A program made the position numbers and the translations under genes. Below are positions 10,120-21,999 of a stretch of 64,000 nucleotides of DNA, in pieces. Under the pieces are notes generated by a model. It was not told where the DNA came from. It searched no databases and saw only the letters and a program-made list of their open reading frames with translations. Positions within the stretch are counted from its first letter, which is position 1. Each line of letters opens with the position of its first letter. The stretch is from Taudactylus pleione. Its lineage: Eukaryota > Chordata > Amphibia > Anura > Myobatrachidae. Location: positions 4,354,501 to 4,418,500 of the forward strand of contig JAUIMM010000124.1 of the NCBI GenBank assembly GCA_031769625.1. The letters run 5' to 3'.

Positions 10120-10858
10120 CTAGTGTCGCCAATCTTCAAATGCCCACTTAATAGACAGGAGCTCACGATTGCCCACGTCGTAATTTCTCTCAGCTGCTTG
10201 AAATTTCCTAGAGAAGAAGGCACAAGGATGCAGTTTGTAGTCTTTCAAATCTCTCTGTGAAAGAATGGCCCCAACTCCAACTTCCGAGGCGTCTACCTCC
10301 ACCACAAAAGAGGTCGGGATCAGAATGATGGAGGACAGGTGCGCCCACCAAGGCCAACACTGCTTTGGAAGGCCAATTACTGACATCCGTCCCCTTCTTG
10401 GTTAATTCCACAACAGGAGATATGAGAGAACGATTTGATGAAGCGACGGTAGTAATTAGAGAATCCCAGGAACCGCTGAATGGCCTTGAGGGACGTGGGT
10501 TGTTCCCAGTCTAAAACCGCCTTCACCTTACTTGGGTCCACGGAGAACCCCGGCGAGGAAATTATGTACCCAAGAAGGACCTCAAATTCACATTTCTCCA
10601 ACTTGGCGTACAGACTATTCTCCAGAAGTTTTCGCAACACCTGCCTGAGATGTTGTCGGTGTTCTTCCAGGGACTTAGAAAAAATTAGGATGTCATCTAA
10701 GTATACCACAGCAAAAACCCCCAGGAAAAATTTTGGAAGACAGCAGGGGCATTGGACAGACCGAGTGGCATCGCCAAGCACTCAAAATGCCCTGAGTGGG
10801 TGTTGAAAGCTGTCTTCCACTCATCTCCTTTGTGGATGCGGATGAGATTGTAGGCTCT
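10120..10858 (-). pseudogene. Chromovirus RT and RNase H
   Basis: The RT palm shows [11 protein letters not shown] (about 10685-10715), with the catalytic YLDD retained. Upstream is [19 protein letters not shown] and downstream LGYIISSPGFSVDPSKV. RNase H follows with the box [14 protein letters not shown] (about 10270-10310). A frameshift separates the upstream block from the YLDD block near 10730, and another lies near 10380. The fingers of RT and everything upstream are missing. Confidence 0.8.
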
Positions 10859-10869
10859 GGAGGGACCTG

Positions 10870-11930
10870 GAGTGGAACTGGGCATAAGCTACCATGTCGA
10901 ATGTGGATACCATGGAGCCCAGCACCTACATTACCAAGTGTACACTCTTTGCTTGCAGAGAATACTGCGCACACGAGACTGTAGTGCCACAATCTTGCCC
11001 TCTGGTAGAAGAATCCTGCTGCCAGAGAATCCAGCAGCGCCACCAAGTGCACCATCTGCTGGGTTGGAGAGAGCACTTTTTCCAATTTATTATCCAGCCG
11101 TGCTCTTGTAGGCTGACAAAGTTCTTCTGAAGGTGACATTGTAACATCTCCTGAGATTGTGCTAATATCAGGAGGTCATCCAAATATGACAGTATCCTGA
11201 CTCCCTGTCATCTGAGACGAGCCACCATGACTGCCATTATATTGGTAAATACCAGAGTAGCTGTGGCCAGCCCGAAGGGTAGACCATGAAATTGGTAATT
11301 TTGCTGATCTACCGCCAATCTCAAAAATCTTTGGTGGGATCGTGCAATCAGAACATGCAGATATGCATCCTGTATGTCCAGGGAGACCATGAAATCCCCA
11401 GGCTCCATCACCAGCATAATTGACCGCAGGGTTTCCACATGGAATTTTGGCACATGGATGAACCTGTTGAGGGACTTCAGATTCAGGATAGGGTGATGTG
11501 ACCCATTTGGATTTTGAATCAGAAATAAATTTGAATAACTCTTCCCCTATTGCGTCACAGGAATGGGGACTATGACCCCTGACTTCAGAAGGGCCCCAAT
11601 AGAATCCCGGTAGGCCAAATCCCTGACCGGGTCTAAAGGAAGGTTTGTATCCACAAACCTCTGAGGGGGATGCCTCAAGAACATGATGGCATAACCCTGA
11701 TAAACCAGCTCTCGAACCCAGGCATCCGTAGTTGTCTGATACCAGGCCTGGGAGAACTGTAAGAGTCGGCCTCCAACCCTGAGATCCCCCATAGGGAGGC
11801 CTGCCCCATCAGATAGTAGACTTACTATGGCTAGGAGGCAGGACATTTGCCTGACCAAGATTTCTTGGGCTGACGTGTCCTGCGAAAGTCTATAATTTAT
11901 CCATCCCATGTAAAGGGGGGTATGATAGAT
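10870..11930 (-). pseudogene. DIRS copy 1 reverse transcriptase
   Basis: The frames contain YLDDLLILAQSQ (about 11140-11185), FHGLPFGLATATLVFTNIM and DFMVSLDIQDAYLHVLI (11208-11453), and upstream a block with LLKSGVIVPIPVTQ (11547-11909). These match the order in DIRS copy 2. The catalytic YLDD is kept, but at least three frame changes break it. The Gypsy fragment cuts it at the C-terminal side and the Penelope-like element cuts it at the N-terminal side. Confidence 0.78.
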
Positions 11931-11989
11931 TGTTTTTCAGAATTAGTTATAGAGGATTTTAATAACGTAAAAAAGAAGACGACTAAATA

Positions 11990-13267
11990 CAAGAACTTTA
12001 ATCTCACAAAGATTAAGAGAAGCCATGAAGACATTGAAAAAAGGTTTAATAACAATTGACAAATGCTGTGATAAGGGAGGAGCGGTGGCAGTGTTAGTTA
12101 AGAGGTAATATATTAAAGCAATAGAGGGAAAACTAAGCAGAGATATATACCAAAAATTAAAAGGGGACCCTACTAAATAAAATTAAGAATAATTTTTTAA
12201 CATTTCTTAATAAACATATAGAAAAAGGGGTTATTAGTAAAAAAGAATTTGATTTCCTGAATGTGGAAAATCCAAAAAGGTCCATAAAAATCCCACTAAT
12301 TTTTAGAGGTACCCTTATATGTTGAAAATAAGGTGCTTCATACGAAAGGATATAGCAAGCCTACAGACAGTAACAATCACCCAAACTGGCTGAAGGGGAT
12401 ACCCAAGAGTCAGTTCTTGAGGTTACAAAGGAATTGTAGCGAAGAGTGCAATTCTAGAAAGCAAATACTGGAAATGGGGAAAAAAAAAAAATCACATCTA
12501 AGGGATATGATCCAGAATATATAGAAAAGGTAGGAAAATAAATAATTTCTATGAATAGGAAAGAAATTTTAAAAGGCACTAAAAAAAGGAAAAACAAACA
12601 CAAATACAGAATGGGCTTTAATTTAAAATTTTAACTGATTTTAAGTTAGTAGAGAAAATTATAAGAAAAAATTGGAACATACTTTTAAAAGATCCCATTG
12701 TAAAAGATGTTATTCCTAGCAAACCAGTTTTTATATATATCGTAGGGCTGCAAATTTGAAAGGTAATTTGGTTAAAAGTGCACTGCCATATGATACACCT
12801 AACCTTATACGTACAAAAGGGTTTCATAGGTGCGGTGACTGTAGTGCCTGCAGAACAATCCCAGCAGTATATACTAAAACTATCTTCAAATAAAAAGTAG
12901 AATACAAAATAAACAGTTTTATTACCTGTCATACGACTAACGTCGTATATATTTATTAGAATGTAAGGGCGGTCTATTATACAAAGGACGCACATCGAGG
13001 TCCCTGAAACCCTGACTTGCAGAACACATAAGGAATGTCAAGAAGTGGTTAAACACTCATACTTTGTCTGAACATTTTAGAGTATCTCATAATTGTTCTG
13101 CTGATGATTTAATTAAATTCATAGGGATACAAAGTATAAAGCCCAATTGGAGAGCTAGGGACATTGAGGGTAATCTTGCAAGGGTGGAGATGCAGTGGAT
13201 ATTTAAATTAAAAACAATAACACCGCGAGGCTTGAATGCCTACTTTGAGTTAAAATGGTTACTTTGA
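11990..13267 (+). pseudogene. Penelope-like RT plus GIY-YIG endonuclease, internally deleted
   Basis: Penelope elements encode a telomerase-related RT fused to a GIY-YIG nuclease. Here the N-terminal part (to about 12325) jumps straight to the region after the palm (from about 12335). The catalytic aspartate box of the RT is missing, so an internal deletion is likely. The nuclease part follows after several frameshifts. Only the last 67 codons (13064-13267) and a 63-codon block (12333-12524) are open. Confidence 0.72.
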
Positions 13268-13269
13268 CG

Positions 13270-14236
13270 GCTTTATATTAATGAAGATTTTAAGTATTTG
13301 TATTAATTATATATTTATATATCTTAATTTATATCGAAGTGTATTTTATTCTTAAGATTTGGGGTAGTTTTCCCCTTTTCTATATATCTGATATCCCTAT
13401 GCCTGTTTGTCTTTGCGTTCCACTGAGCGAAACGCACGAGCCCCTTGCTAACCTGCTAACCCCTTGCTAACGCATGAAGTTTCGGCAGTGGAGGTAGGAT
13501 GCAGGGAGATCGTGGGACTCCTGACCGGAGATTCAATCTTAGGGTGCGCACCAGACTATTGAACCCGAAGGTGGCATTCCCCTAGAAGAGACCCTTGTTT
13601 GCTAGAAGGGTAGGTGACAGAAGCAATGTATGTTTTATTTTTTATGTATAATACTTCCGGGTTCTGCCTTGAGTTGTGATTGGTGGGCGGTGGTATAAAG
13701 AAGACTACTCGGCCCTTCACCCACTAATGCCTTGATAAAGACTTGTTCGAAATGCGCTGGCTGTGGGGGATAGTGTTTCTTTTAAAAGGACTGGATCTGC
13801 TGAACCTTTGAACTTCTGGAGGTATTTCAGTGACTGTATTGATCTGGACAACTATATTATATCATCTGTATGAACTTTAAACCTCTGTTGTTTGGAGATC
13901 AGAGTTTGTGACCACTCCCATCTTTTGGATTTTACAAGAATTGTTTGATGGATGTAATGGAATAAATTGTGTTCACTACATATTTACGTGATAACTGTAT
14001 GGTGGATTCCTGAATATTTGGGTGAACGATACCTTGATGAGTGAGATCTACCCGTCTGTTGGGTATGTAGTCCCTTGTTTGTGAAGAATTTTTAAATTGT
14101 AAAGATACCTTGATATGTATGAGAAACTACTGCTGTGAAGTAAGATATATGACACTTGGATGGGGAATTTCTGTGGGTAGGATAGACGATTCGTGTCTAT
14201 TTCTGAAGATAGGGTAAGTTATCCTGCTATACCTAT
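13270..14236 (+). other. Penelope 3' region, no gene
   Basis: Non-coding sequence between the last Penelope coding block and the solo LTR. The word aatgcgctggctg near 13751 resembles the conserved tail of frog Penelope elements. No reading frame or RNA gene was recognised. Confidence 0.5.
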
Positions 14237-15032
14237 TGTCACGACCAGGGTTTCTCGGCATGGTGGTCGACGAGTATTACCTGTGAGGTCACTGTCACTG
14301 TGGCGGGGGGCGTTTGGCGGTGGTTGCTGGTGTGTGGCGAGGGGTATTGGCTGTGTGTAGCTCTGCACGGGCATGCTGTCACATTGGGCTGGTGAGGCCT
14401 GGCAGTGTTTCCGTTCCATTTGGCATGGGCACCGCCATCTTGCCTCCGGCCATGTGATTTGCTCGCCCAATTCTGGTTTGTCACATGCTCTCTCAGGCCA
14501 GTCACGGCACAGCACTTGGTATTTAGGGCGGTTCAGAGCCTCACTTCATTGCCAGTGCAACGTGTTTCTCAGCATAGCTGAGAGCTCCCTGTGCTCACCA
14601 CCTGTTACCTGTGAAACGCTACCTGCCTGCCTGCTCCAACCCAGCTGGACTACCCTGCATCCTCCATTACCTTCCCCTTGCCTGAGTACCTGAGTCCTGC
14701 TGTTCACCCTGCACCTTGCCTCCACTGACACTCTGTTGGATATTTCTTCCTCAGTCTGCATTCTTCATTAAATTAGTCACCACCTGCACAGTTCCCCTTG
14801 TCTGCCACTACCTGGACATTGTCTATTAACCAGTCACTAACTGGACTTTTTCCTATTTGCCTCACTATAGCTCCCAAACGCACTTTAGTGCTATACCCAG
14901 ACTTTCTGTTTTACCACATTCATGTCTGTTAAGCCACTCATTAAAAACTCCACATTTATTTTTAAAACTGTTTCAGTGTCTGCTCCTATTACCACCACCA
15001 CCCCGGGTCCACAACAAAACCAGAACCTCACA
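14237..15032. mobile_element. Solo LTR with 5-bp target-site duplication
   Basis: The element begins TGTCACGACC and ends CCTCACA, 796 bp. CCTAT occurs immediately before (14232-14236) and after (15033-15037), a perfect 5-bp duplication as made by retroviral-type integrases. No internal retroelement sequence remains. Recombination between two LTRs is the usual cause. ATTAAA near 14940 could be a polyadenylation signal if the element reads on the plus strand. Confidence 0.85.
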
Positions 15033-15037
15033 CCTAT

Positions 15038-15290
15038 ATGGTTAAGGAAGGATTGCCTACTGGTGTGTTAAATTCTACTGATCTTTTCTATATGGTGGCT
15101 GCAATCTTTTCATTTACATTTAAGCCATAGAAGAATCTACATATGCCCTGTTTGTTGTTTCTCTTTTTTTCATATGGAAAATCAACGGAGAGAGGCAAAA
15201 AGAAAATTTTAAAAAGAGGATATTGTAAGAGTTGCTGGACTTTATACTGGGATATCGGAGCACTTTTTTGTACCATTCCTAATAATTGTA
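15038..15290 (+). other. Continuation of the Penelope-like insertion
   Basis: Removing the solo LTR joins this segment to 14231 without a gap. It holds a short K/R-rich frame but nothing recognisable. DIRS gag homology resumes near 15300. Confidence 0.4.
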
Positions 15291-15299
15291 TGACTGTCT

Positions 15300-17000
15300 A
15301 GAGGAGGACTGACCTTTAGCCCTACTCTGTGGGCAAAAGGACCAAGCTGCCTATATTTAGGGGTAGTCTTGGATGGCAATTCAGCAGAGAAGTCATTAGG
15401 TCATCCAGCTCTATTCCAAACAGTACCTTCCCTGCAAAAGGCAAAGATTCAAGAGCCTTCTTGGCTCCTGTATCCGCCTTTCAGGTTTTTAGCCAAAGGG
15501 ATCTTCGGGCTGCAACCGAAGTTGCCGAGACCCTAGAAGCCAAAATACCTGCGTCAATGACCGCTTTCCCCATATACACAGCTGCTTCTCATATCTGATA
15601 GACTGCTGTTCTCTGGTAGCATCAGGCATAGTACCTTCCAAAGCAGTCGTTCATTCTTCCATAGTTTACACTACCCAGGCTACAGCCATAGCTGGTCTGG
15701 TAATAGCTCCAAATAATGAAAACATTGATTTCAAATGATTACGTTTTATTATCCGTAACCTCCTTTAAAGAGGATGCTGCAGTAATGGGTAACGTAGCGC
15801 TTCTAATCAGCCTTGTGGCAGGAGCGCCTATTGTTGGGGAGAACTTCCCATTTGTTACACTCACCAAGTGCAAATGGGTACCGAGTGGTTATATTCCTTG
15901 TAGCATGGAAATGCTTCCCAGGAGTACTCCATGCCTTGGACATAAGATTTGTCAGTTGTTCACACTGAGGAAAATAGTCCTTAGCCACCTTTTGACACCT
16001 AAAGACCACCTTGGCTGTTGGTGAGGCCTCCTCCTCCTCTATACTGAGGACAGACCTAACCGCTCTCGCCAGAGAGGACATGCACCAGAGACTGATGGTC
16101 TTCTTCTACTAAGTCGCAGAACTCTGAGTATCAGAGTCTAAAGAGTCCAGGTGATCATGAGGCAACTGATAGGAACCTCTCTTATGCCCCTGCTTTGCAG
16201 CCACTTGTCTATCTGGCTGCTGTGGAGTTATAGAAGACGGTGGCATACTCTGACTAGAGTGAGTAGTAGAATTATCCCAACAGGAATTGATAGGGGGCAT
16301 ATACATAGAAGGATACAACTGCTGTGAACACGCCATCGGTTGGGGAAATACTGCAAGAGCCAGCGCTTCTGCGACTTTGTCCACTAAGTGTGACAAAACC
16401 CGATACTAGATGTACTGGCTTGAACAGGTAGCGGTTTACATCAAAAGCTACTCAATGCATCTAGGTTAACATCCTGCTCAGATAGGCCTGCCGAACAAGA
16501 CACACATGATCTGAGTACTGGCATATCATCCTTCTCACCTACACCTTTAGACATGACAAATGTATAAATGGCATAAGGTGTACAGTAAAAATGCAATGTG
16601 ACTCCCTATCAATGAAACCCCCACCTTTCAGGAGGGATGAGGAGAAACAGTGATGGGTATACCTGACAGTTTGGAAACAAAATGGCAGTACAATACAGCA
16701 GCTAGCATTAAAGTCACATACAACACATAAATACGCACAATTGCTATTGCAAATGGTACTCTGAATCAACTAGTCAGCCCCGAAGGGGTAATGGTAGGAT
16801 ATAGAGTGCTATATACCAGGCCCAAGGGAGAGGTATACAGGGAGACAGAGTAACCGCTACAGCAACACACACAATCTGCGTCTCACCACGAGGTGGTCAA
16901 ATATAGCAAACCAGACGCTGAACTCCGTACCAGAAGTTGCGTCTGGTTTGGGGGAGGAGCGGCCAGGGGAGTACCTTTCTCCCCATAGCTGTGATTTTGA
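15300..17000 (-). pseudogene. DIRS copy 1 gag region, decayed
   Basis: The DNA aligns by eye with the gag of copy 2, for example around the words caaacagtaccttccctgc (15419) and the copy 2 counterpart near 19918. Open pieces on the minus strand are 15803-16081, with an acidic EEEE run, and 16109-16396, rich in proline and glutamine. DIRS gag proteins bind element RNA. Many stops and frame changes are present. Confidence 0.6.
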
Positions 17001-17414
17001 CAGCACTGGTACGCTGGCCTCATAGCAGACGCTAACTAGTGCGTCTACTACCCATCCCCGGTGAAAGACTAAGGACCTGGCCGCATTAGTGAGGGCACGT
17101 CACAAGCCCTTCACCCGATGCGCCTCCTACACCAGATGCTAGGACTGCCGCGCACTTAACTGTCATCTCCGTACCAGACCTGCAGTCCGGACCACAGCAC
17201 AGGCACTAGCTAAGCCACGCCGAGAACCGCAGGGCATATAGCGATACTGGTGTTTCTGGGCTCAGCGAAGGTAGGAGTCACAGTACCCGCGTCCTTACTG
17301 GTGCCTGGTACTGCTAAACTCGGCAGTTCAGAAAACCAAGTAAGTCATAAAATAAAATAACCTTGGACTGTTTGGTGGTGGGCAGGTATCTGGACGCACC
17401 AAACAAAAAAAAAA
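17000..17414 (-). other. DIRS copy 1 5' untranslated part
   Basis: GC-rich sequence between gag remnants and the right inverted end. No open frame of interest. Position fits the leader of the element. Confidence 0.45.
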
Positions 17415-17545
17415 CAATGCCTGGAGGTGGGGGATATAGGGAGGAGGACAGATGCATGCTGGGAGCTACAAAGCTAGAGCTGTTTGGTGAAATGGATCGT
17501 TTCCACTACATACCCCAAGGTAGATTCTGTGGACCCTGAAGAAAT
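17415..17545. repeat. DIRS copy 1 right inverted terminal repeat
   Basis: Reverse complement of 5583-5712. The best-matching block runs from gatgcatgctgggagctac (17451) to ggaccctgaagaaat (17545). Confidence 0.8.
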
Positions 17546-17559
17546 ATTTATAGTAGCTT

Positions 17560-17844
17560 AGTTGTTGCAGTGTATCTATACAAAATCCGTGGAGTGGCGT
17601 CGACCTACAGTTGAATTTATAAATATTACACGCACGCGTCATTAGCAAGGTCGCTAATAAGTGTGGCTGTAATATAACCTCATCCAGTCTCTCCAGCCCA
17701 ATCCCTCAATGTACTCTAAAGCCTCAAACCCCCTTGCATCTCTAGCCTCTCTTTCATCCGTGTCCTGTCCCCCCTTTCTTTGATCTGTCACACTACTCCT
17801 CTAATCTGTGAACCTCAAGCCTGCCCCCCCTTTCTGAGGTCAGT
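17560..17844. other. Spacer between the two DIRS copies
   Basis: About 285 bases with no gene or recognised repeat. It contains a C/T-rich stretch (17690-17850). Confidence 0.4.
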
Positions 17845-18079
17845 ACCACACAAAATAGGCGGGCCAGACCCTGTGGTAAATCCTGGACGAAGCCGGCTTC
17901 CTAGCCCGGAGCATGGTGGTAACCACCGAGCTTGGAAACCTCTGACCTCAAGAGGGATGTTTCAAGAGCCACGCCGTCAAGACAGCAGACCCAGATCCGG
18001 GTAAAGACATGGACCCTGAGATAACAGGTCCGGACGCTGAGGGAGTAGCCACGGAGTGTCTATGGAAAGACTCCGTAGA

Positions 18080-18640
18080 TCAGAGTACCAGTGACGTCTG
18101 GATCATGACGGAGCCACCAGTAGAATCATGCCTCTGTCCTGCTTGAACTTTCGCAACACGCGAGGAAGCAGGCAGAACGGAGGAAATAGGTACATGAACT
18201 GAAAGGTCCATCGTACCGACAGAGTGTCTACAAGGAGAGCTTCTGCGTCCCTTGTTCGGGAGCCGTACACGAGCAGTTTGCAATTGTGTCTGGATGCCAT
18301 GAGATCTATTTCTGGAAGTCCCCACCTGTCCACCAGGAGCTGAAATACCTCCTGGGGAAGAGACCATTCCCCTGGATGCACGTCGTGCAAGTCCACTTCC
18401 CAGTTGAGTACTCCCGGAATAAACACTGCCGAGATGGCAGGTTGGTTGTTTTCCGCCCAAGTCAGAATGCGAGACACCTCTCAGAGTTGTCTGACAGAGT
18501 TCCCTCCCGATGATTGTAAGGCCTGAAAAACTGCCCGAAGTTCTAAGATGTTGATCGGAAGAGAAGACTCCGCCAAGGTCCACCGGCCCTGAAAACACAT
18601 GGGGTGGGGGACTGTGTCTGGTCCACGAGACAGGCATCCG
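18080..18640 (-). pseudogene. DIRS copy 2 RNase H
   Basis: The 124-codon frame at 18103-18477 contains IPGVLNWEVDLHDVHPGEW, WGLPEIDLMASRHNCKLLVY and LFPPFCLLPRVLRKFKQ, blocks shared with copy 1 and typical of DIRS. Upstream the frame shifts near 18470 and 18640. Confidence 0.72.
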
Positions 18641-19680
18641 TCATCAGGAGTCCAATCAGCTATCCAGAAGGGGCGTCCCATGAGGAGATGAGACTTCTGA
18701 AGCCACCAGGTCAATGACAGACGTACCTCCGAAGACAGCACCAGCATCTGAACCTTTAGCCGAAGAGGTATCCCGTCCCATTTGGATAGGATCAGTTTCT
18801 GTAGAGGTCTTGAGTGAAACCATGTTGAACATCGACACCATGGACCCCAGTAACCTCATTGCAGAATGCATTGAGATTCTGCGATCCCGCAGGCAAGTGT
18901 AAATCCTTGCCTGTAACACTGAGATCTTTTCCTCCGTCAGAAAGATCCGCTGTTGCTAAGTGTCCAGCAGAGCTCAGAGATGAAGCATCCTCTGAGATGG
19001 CGTTAGGGACGACTTCTTCCAATTTATAAACCATCCGTGATTCTGCAACAATTGTATAGTTAGTTGCAGGTACTGGTGAAGTGCCTCTGGAGATCCTGCC
19101 AAAAGTAGTAGATCGTCCAGGTAAGGCAGAAGGCGTAAGCCCTGCAGGCACAGGTGTGCCGCCATTACCTTGGTAATCACCCTCGGGGCTTTAGAAAGGC
19201 CAAACGGTAAAGCCTGAAACTGATAATGCTGGTTTGCTACTGCAAAATCGGAGAAAGCGCTGATGAGAAACTGCTATTGGGACATGAAGGTTCCATAGCC
19301 AAGATAATGGAACGCAGGGTCTCCATCCTGAACCGAGGCACCCTCAAATATTTATTTAGAGCCTTCAAGTTGAGGATAGGCCTGTATGATCGTTTTGCAC
19401 CAGGAAGAGATTGGAGTAATAACCCATCTCCCTATGGGGTAGTGGGACCGGCACAATAACCCTCTCCTGGAGCATGGATCGTACAATCTTGTGAATTTCC
19501 AGAGCCTTCTCTGGATTTGAATGAAGATCCGTGGAAAAGAATTGATGGTCTTTTCCAAAAAGAGATGGCATACCTGTGAGAGACCACTTCCCTTACCCAA
19601 GTGTCCAAGGTGGTCTGACACCAACACTGGGCGAATTGAAGAAGTTGGCCTCCCACCTTGGGGTTCCCCAAGAGGAGGCC
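18640..19680 (-). pseudogene. DIRS copy 2 reverse transcriptase
   Basis: The catalytic block LRLLPYLDDLLLLAGSPEAL (about 19080-19140) is intact, followed by HGWFINWKKSSLTPSQ. Upstream blocks are FQALPFGLSKAPRVITKV (about 19165-19220) and, in another frame, PLPHREMGYYSNLFLVQ (about 19405-19460). Frame changes near 19180-19350 and 19430 make it non-functional. Confidence 0.75.
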
Positions 19681-19687
19681 CTCCCAG

Positions 19688-21117
19688 TCAGGCTGTGAAC
19701 TTGTCGTCAGGCTTGGTAGTCGGACGTCTGGTGCTCCAAGCCTGTTTCCTAGGCTTAGAGGGCTTCTTGTTTCCCGATGACCTCGGGAAGGACCGGGCCT
19801 TTGACTTACCTGGAGACCGATAGGACGACGTCCCTGACCCAGAGGTGGACAGAGCCGAAGGCAGGCATGCAGATTTTGCTGCTGCCAGCGTGTCCACAAT
19901 CTTTTCCAGAGCCGGCCCAAATAGTACCTGTCCATTGTACGGAACATTCCAGGCCCCTCTTGGAATCCACATCTGCTCTCCAAGATCTGAGCCACAAGGA
20001 TCGCGGTGCAGACACCACTGCCGTAGAAATCCTGGAAGTAAACTTACATCCAATGCTGCCTCATTCACATAAGCAGCCGAATCCCTCAGGTTGCCTATCA
20101 GAATGATCTGCTCGCTGGTAGCCCTGGAAGATAGCGAGGCTTCCAAGGCATTGGCCCATTTTTCCCTGGTTCTAGCCACCCAAGCACACTGCCATTGCAG
20201 ATCTGGCGACCCCACCAGTGAGAGAATAGATTTTAGACATACCTCCACCTTGCGGTCCGTAGGATCCTTTAGAGAAGACATTTACGGCATAAGGAGAGTT
20301 GCACTCTTCACTGACCGTGTCACATGGGAATCCACCTTAGGAGGAGACTCCCATTTAGAAAAATAATTGTCTGGAAAAGACAAACCTTTTACCAGGATCC
20401 TTCCATGCTTCCTCTAGATGATGAACTGACCAGATCAAGGAAACACCGCATTAGTGTTCTTAACACGCTTGAAATAAGCATGCGTAAGCTCGGTATCTGC
20501 AGACGTCTTGTCCTCAATCTCCATGATCTCCCGGACCGCCCGTATAAGTCCCGGGATATATATAGAGTGTATGTATGTATATACGACCTAACTTCCGTCT
20601 CCTTGGCAGTAGTTTCAGTGTCAGACAAATCTAGGATTTCCCCATCATCTGAGGTGACATCATTCTCATCATACTGAGGCTGGGATGACAATGGCCTCTT
20701 TGCAGGTCTGATTGGGGATTCCTCCGTAAGGAAATTAACCGCCTTAGGAAAGTTGTCCACCCAACTAGGGGTAGGGGACACATGAGGCGCAGGTAACGGC
20801 TGGCTCTGTGCCACTACCATTTGACCTGGGCTCCCCTGAGAAGGGCCCGGTACCATCGGCTGCTGTGAACCCCATAGGTGTACACAAGCGTAGCCGATAG
20901 CCTGAGCCAGACTTTTCGCCCATGGAGGCTCTTGCAGCACGCAGGCGACCTGAGAAAGGCTAGGTAGCGTAACATAGGCCCCCTCTCTCTGCTTCTTCCT
21001 CCCCAATACCTGCCTTACATCTAATGCAGGAATGCAGGGCAGGTGCAGCAAGCTGCACAGGTTCATCATCACCTGACTTGATAACAGTAAATAGACAATG
21101 TATGTGACACCAAACAC
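19688..21117 (-). pseudogene. DIRS copy 2 gag
   Basis: Two open stretches, 20389-21117 (242 codons) and 19688-20281 (197 codons), together cover a gag-like protein. The first has a proline- and glutamine-rich part and an acidic serine-rich segment (DVTSDDGEILDLSDTETT). The second ends in a basic serine- and lysine-rich tail (GKSKARSFPRSSGNKKPSKP), suited to nucleic-acid binding. They are in different frames, so at least one indel lies near 20280-20390. Confidence 0.6.
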
Positions 21118-21999
21118 AGACTTGGTCTAAAAACAGTATATCCCACCCATATCTGTACAATAAGGGTCAATTTTCTGGAGAGAGAAAAAAAAACAGGGAT
21201 AGCTAAAATGGCTGACAGTAATAGAAAAGACAGACACAGGCAGCAGAAACCGTGTCTATCAGCGCTTCAACTATCCAGGCACTGGACCTGGTAGGACCAC
21301 ACTGTTACCTGCACCCCTCAGTCCAGTGGGAGAGGTATGCAGGAGGGGGACCTGGCTCCACCGCTGTCTAAAGCTCCTGTCTCATAAAATGGCCGCCGGA
21401 GCTCAGACAGAAGGAGCCCAGCAAAGGAGCGCACTTCTGACGCTCAGCAGCGGGGGAGGTGCCGGCTGTAAACAGGGAAGGCATCCTCTCCCGGCCTGCA
21501 ATTAACCCCAGGGAAGCCAGAGCGGCCGCTACTGTTCTGGCCCGCTGTCCCTGGAGGCTAGGTGGAGCGCAGGACTCAGTGCCTGGCTCCACCTGCAGAC
21601 CAGCACCCAGGGAGCCCCCAGCCCTGGGTGACCATATGACTGTGATGGCGGACGTCCGCCGTTACTTACCCATCCCCCGTAAATACGGCCACAGTCAGGG
21701 ATCCTCCGGGGGCCCTGTCAGCAGCAAAAAAAAATAAAAAATCCCCGGAGGCCCGCAGAGATCCCCAGATCAGTACTGGAGTCTTGGCGCTGGCGGTGAT
21801 GCAGACTTCCGTCGGACTGTCCACATTACCGCTCATAGTAAACTTCAGGGGCTGTGATCTGCCCCCCTTGCATGTGGAAGACCCGACTCCGGCTGAGCAC
21901 AGACGATACGGACGGTGCCGTGCCCGGGGTATAGGAGAGGAGCCTGCTGCATCATGGGAGGCTCAAGGATTTCAACTGTGTGGTGCCCGGACTGGTTTC

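Larger units (their letters stand above)
7346..10858 (-). mobile_element. Ty3/Gypsy chromovirus, 5' truncated, with 3' LTR
   Basis: On the minus strand the order is RT, RNase H, integrase with zinc-binding part, chromodomain, polypurine tract, 3' LTR. The chromodomain after integrase marks a chromovirus. There is no gag, protease, 5' LTR or primer site. At the high-coordinate side the sequence passes from mid-RT straight into DIRS RT (about 10858). That suggests a deletion which removed the 5' half of this element together with about 470 bp of the DIRS host. Confidence 0.85.
11935..15290 (+). mobile_element. Penelope-like element, degraded, inside DIRS copy 1
   Basis: Plus-strand translations show Penelope-type blocks: DKGGAVAVLV (about 12060-12100), KPTDSNNHPNWLKGIPKSQF (about 12357-12415), RCGDCSACRTI (about 12835-12860) and a GIY-YIG-like TTNVVYI...LLYKGRTS block (about 12930-12995). 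The C-terminal block is VEMQWIFKLKTITPRGLN. A 3' tail with cttgttcgaaatgcgc (about 13742) resembles tails of frog Penelope elements. Its edges are inferred from where DIRS homology stops and restarts. Confidence 0.75.
5549..17545 (-). mobile_element. DIRS retrotransposon copy 1, interrupted by two other retroelements
   Basis: DIRS elements carry gag, RT, RNase H and a tyrosine recombinase between inverted ends, with an internal region complementary to both ends. All of these are present on the minus strand: gag (about 15300-17000), RT (about 10870-11930), RNase H (6964-7345), recombinase (5985-6960), the inverted ends (5549-5712 and 17415-17545) and the internal complementary region (5861-5965). 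Ty3/Gypsy sequence (7346 to about 10858) splits RNase H from RT, and Penelope-like sequence (about 11935-15290) splits RT from gag. The remaining DIRS parts are in the correct order, which shows one original element. About 470 bp present in copy 2 are missing at the Gypsy junction. Confidence 0.85.

Noticed and set aside
10872..11130. Plus-strand frames across the DIRS RT
   Set aside because: Antisense shadows; the minus strand carries the RT motifs.
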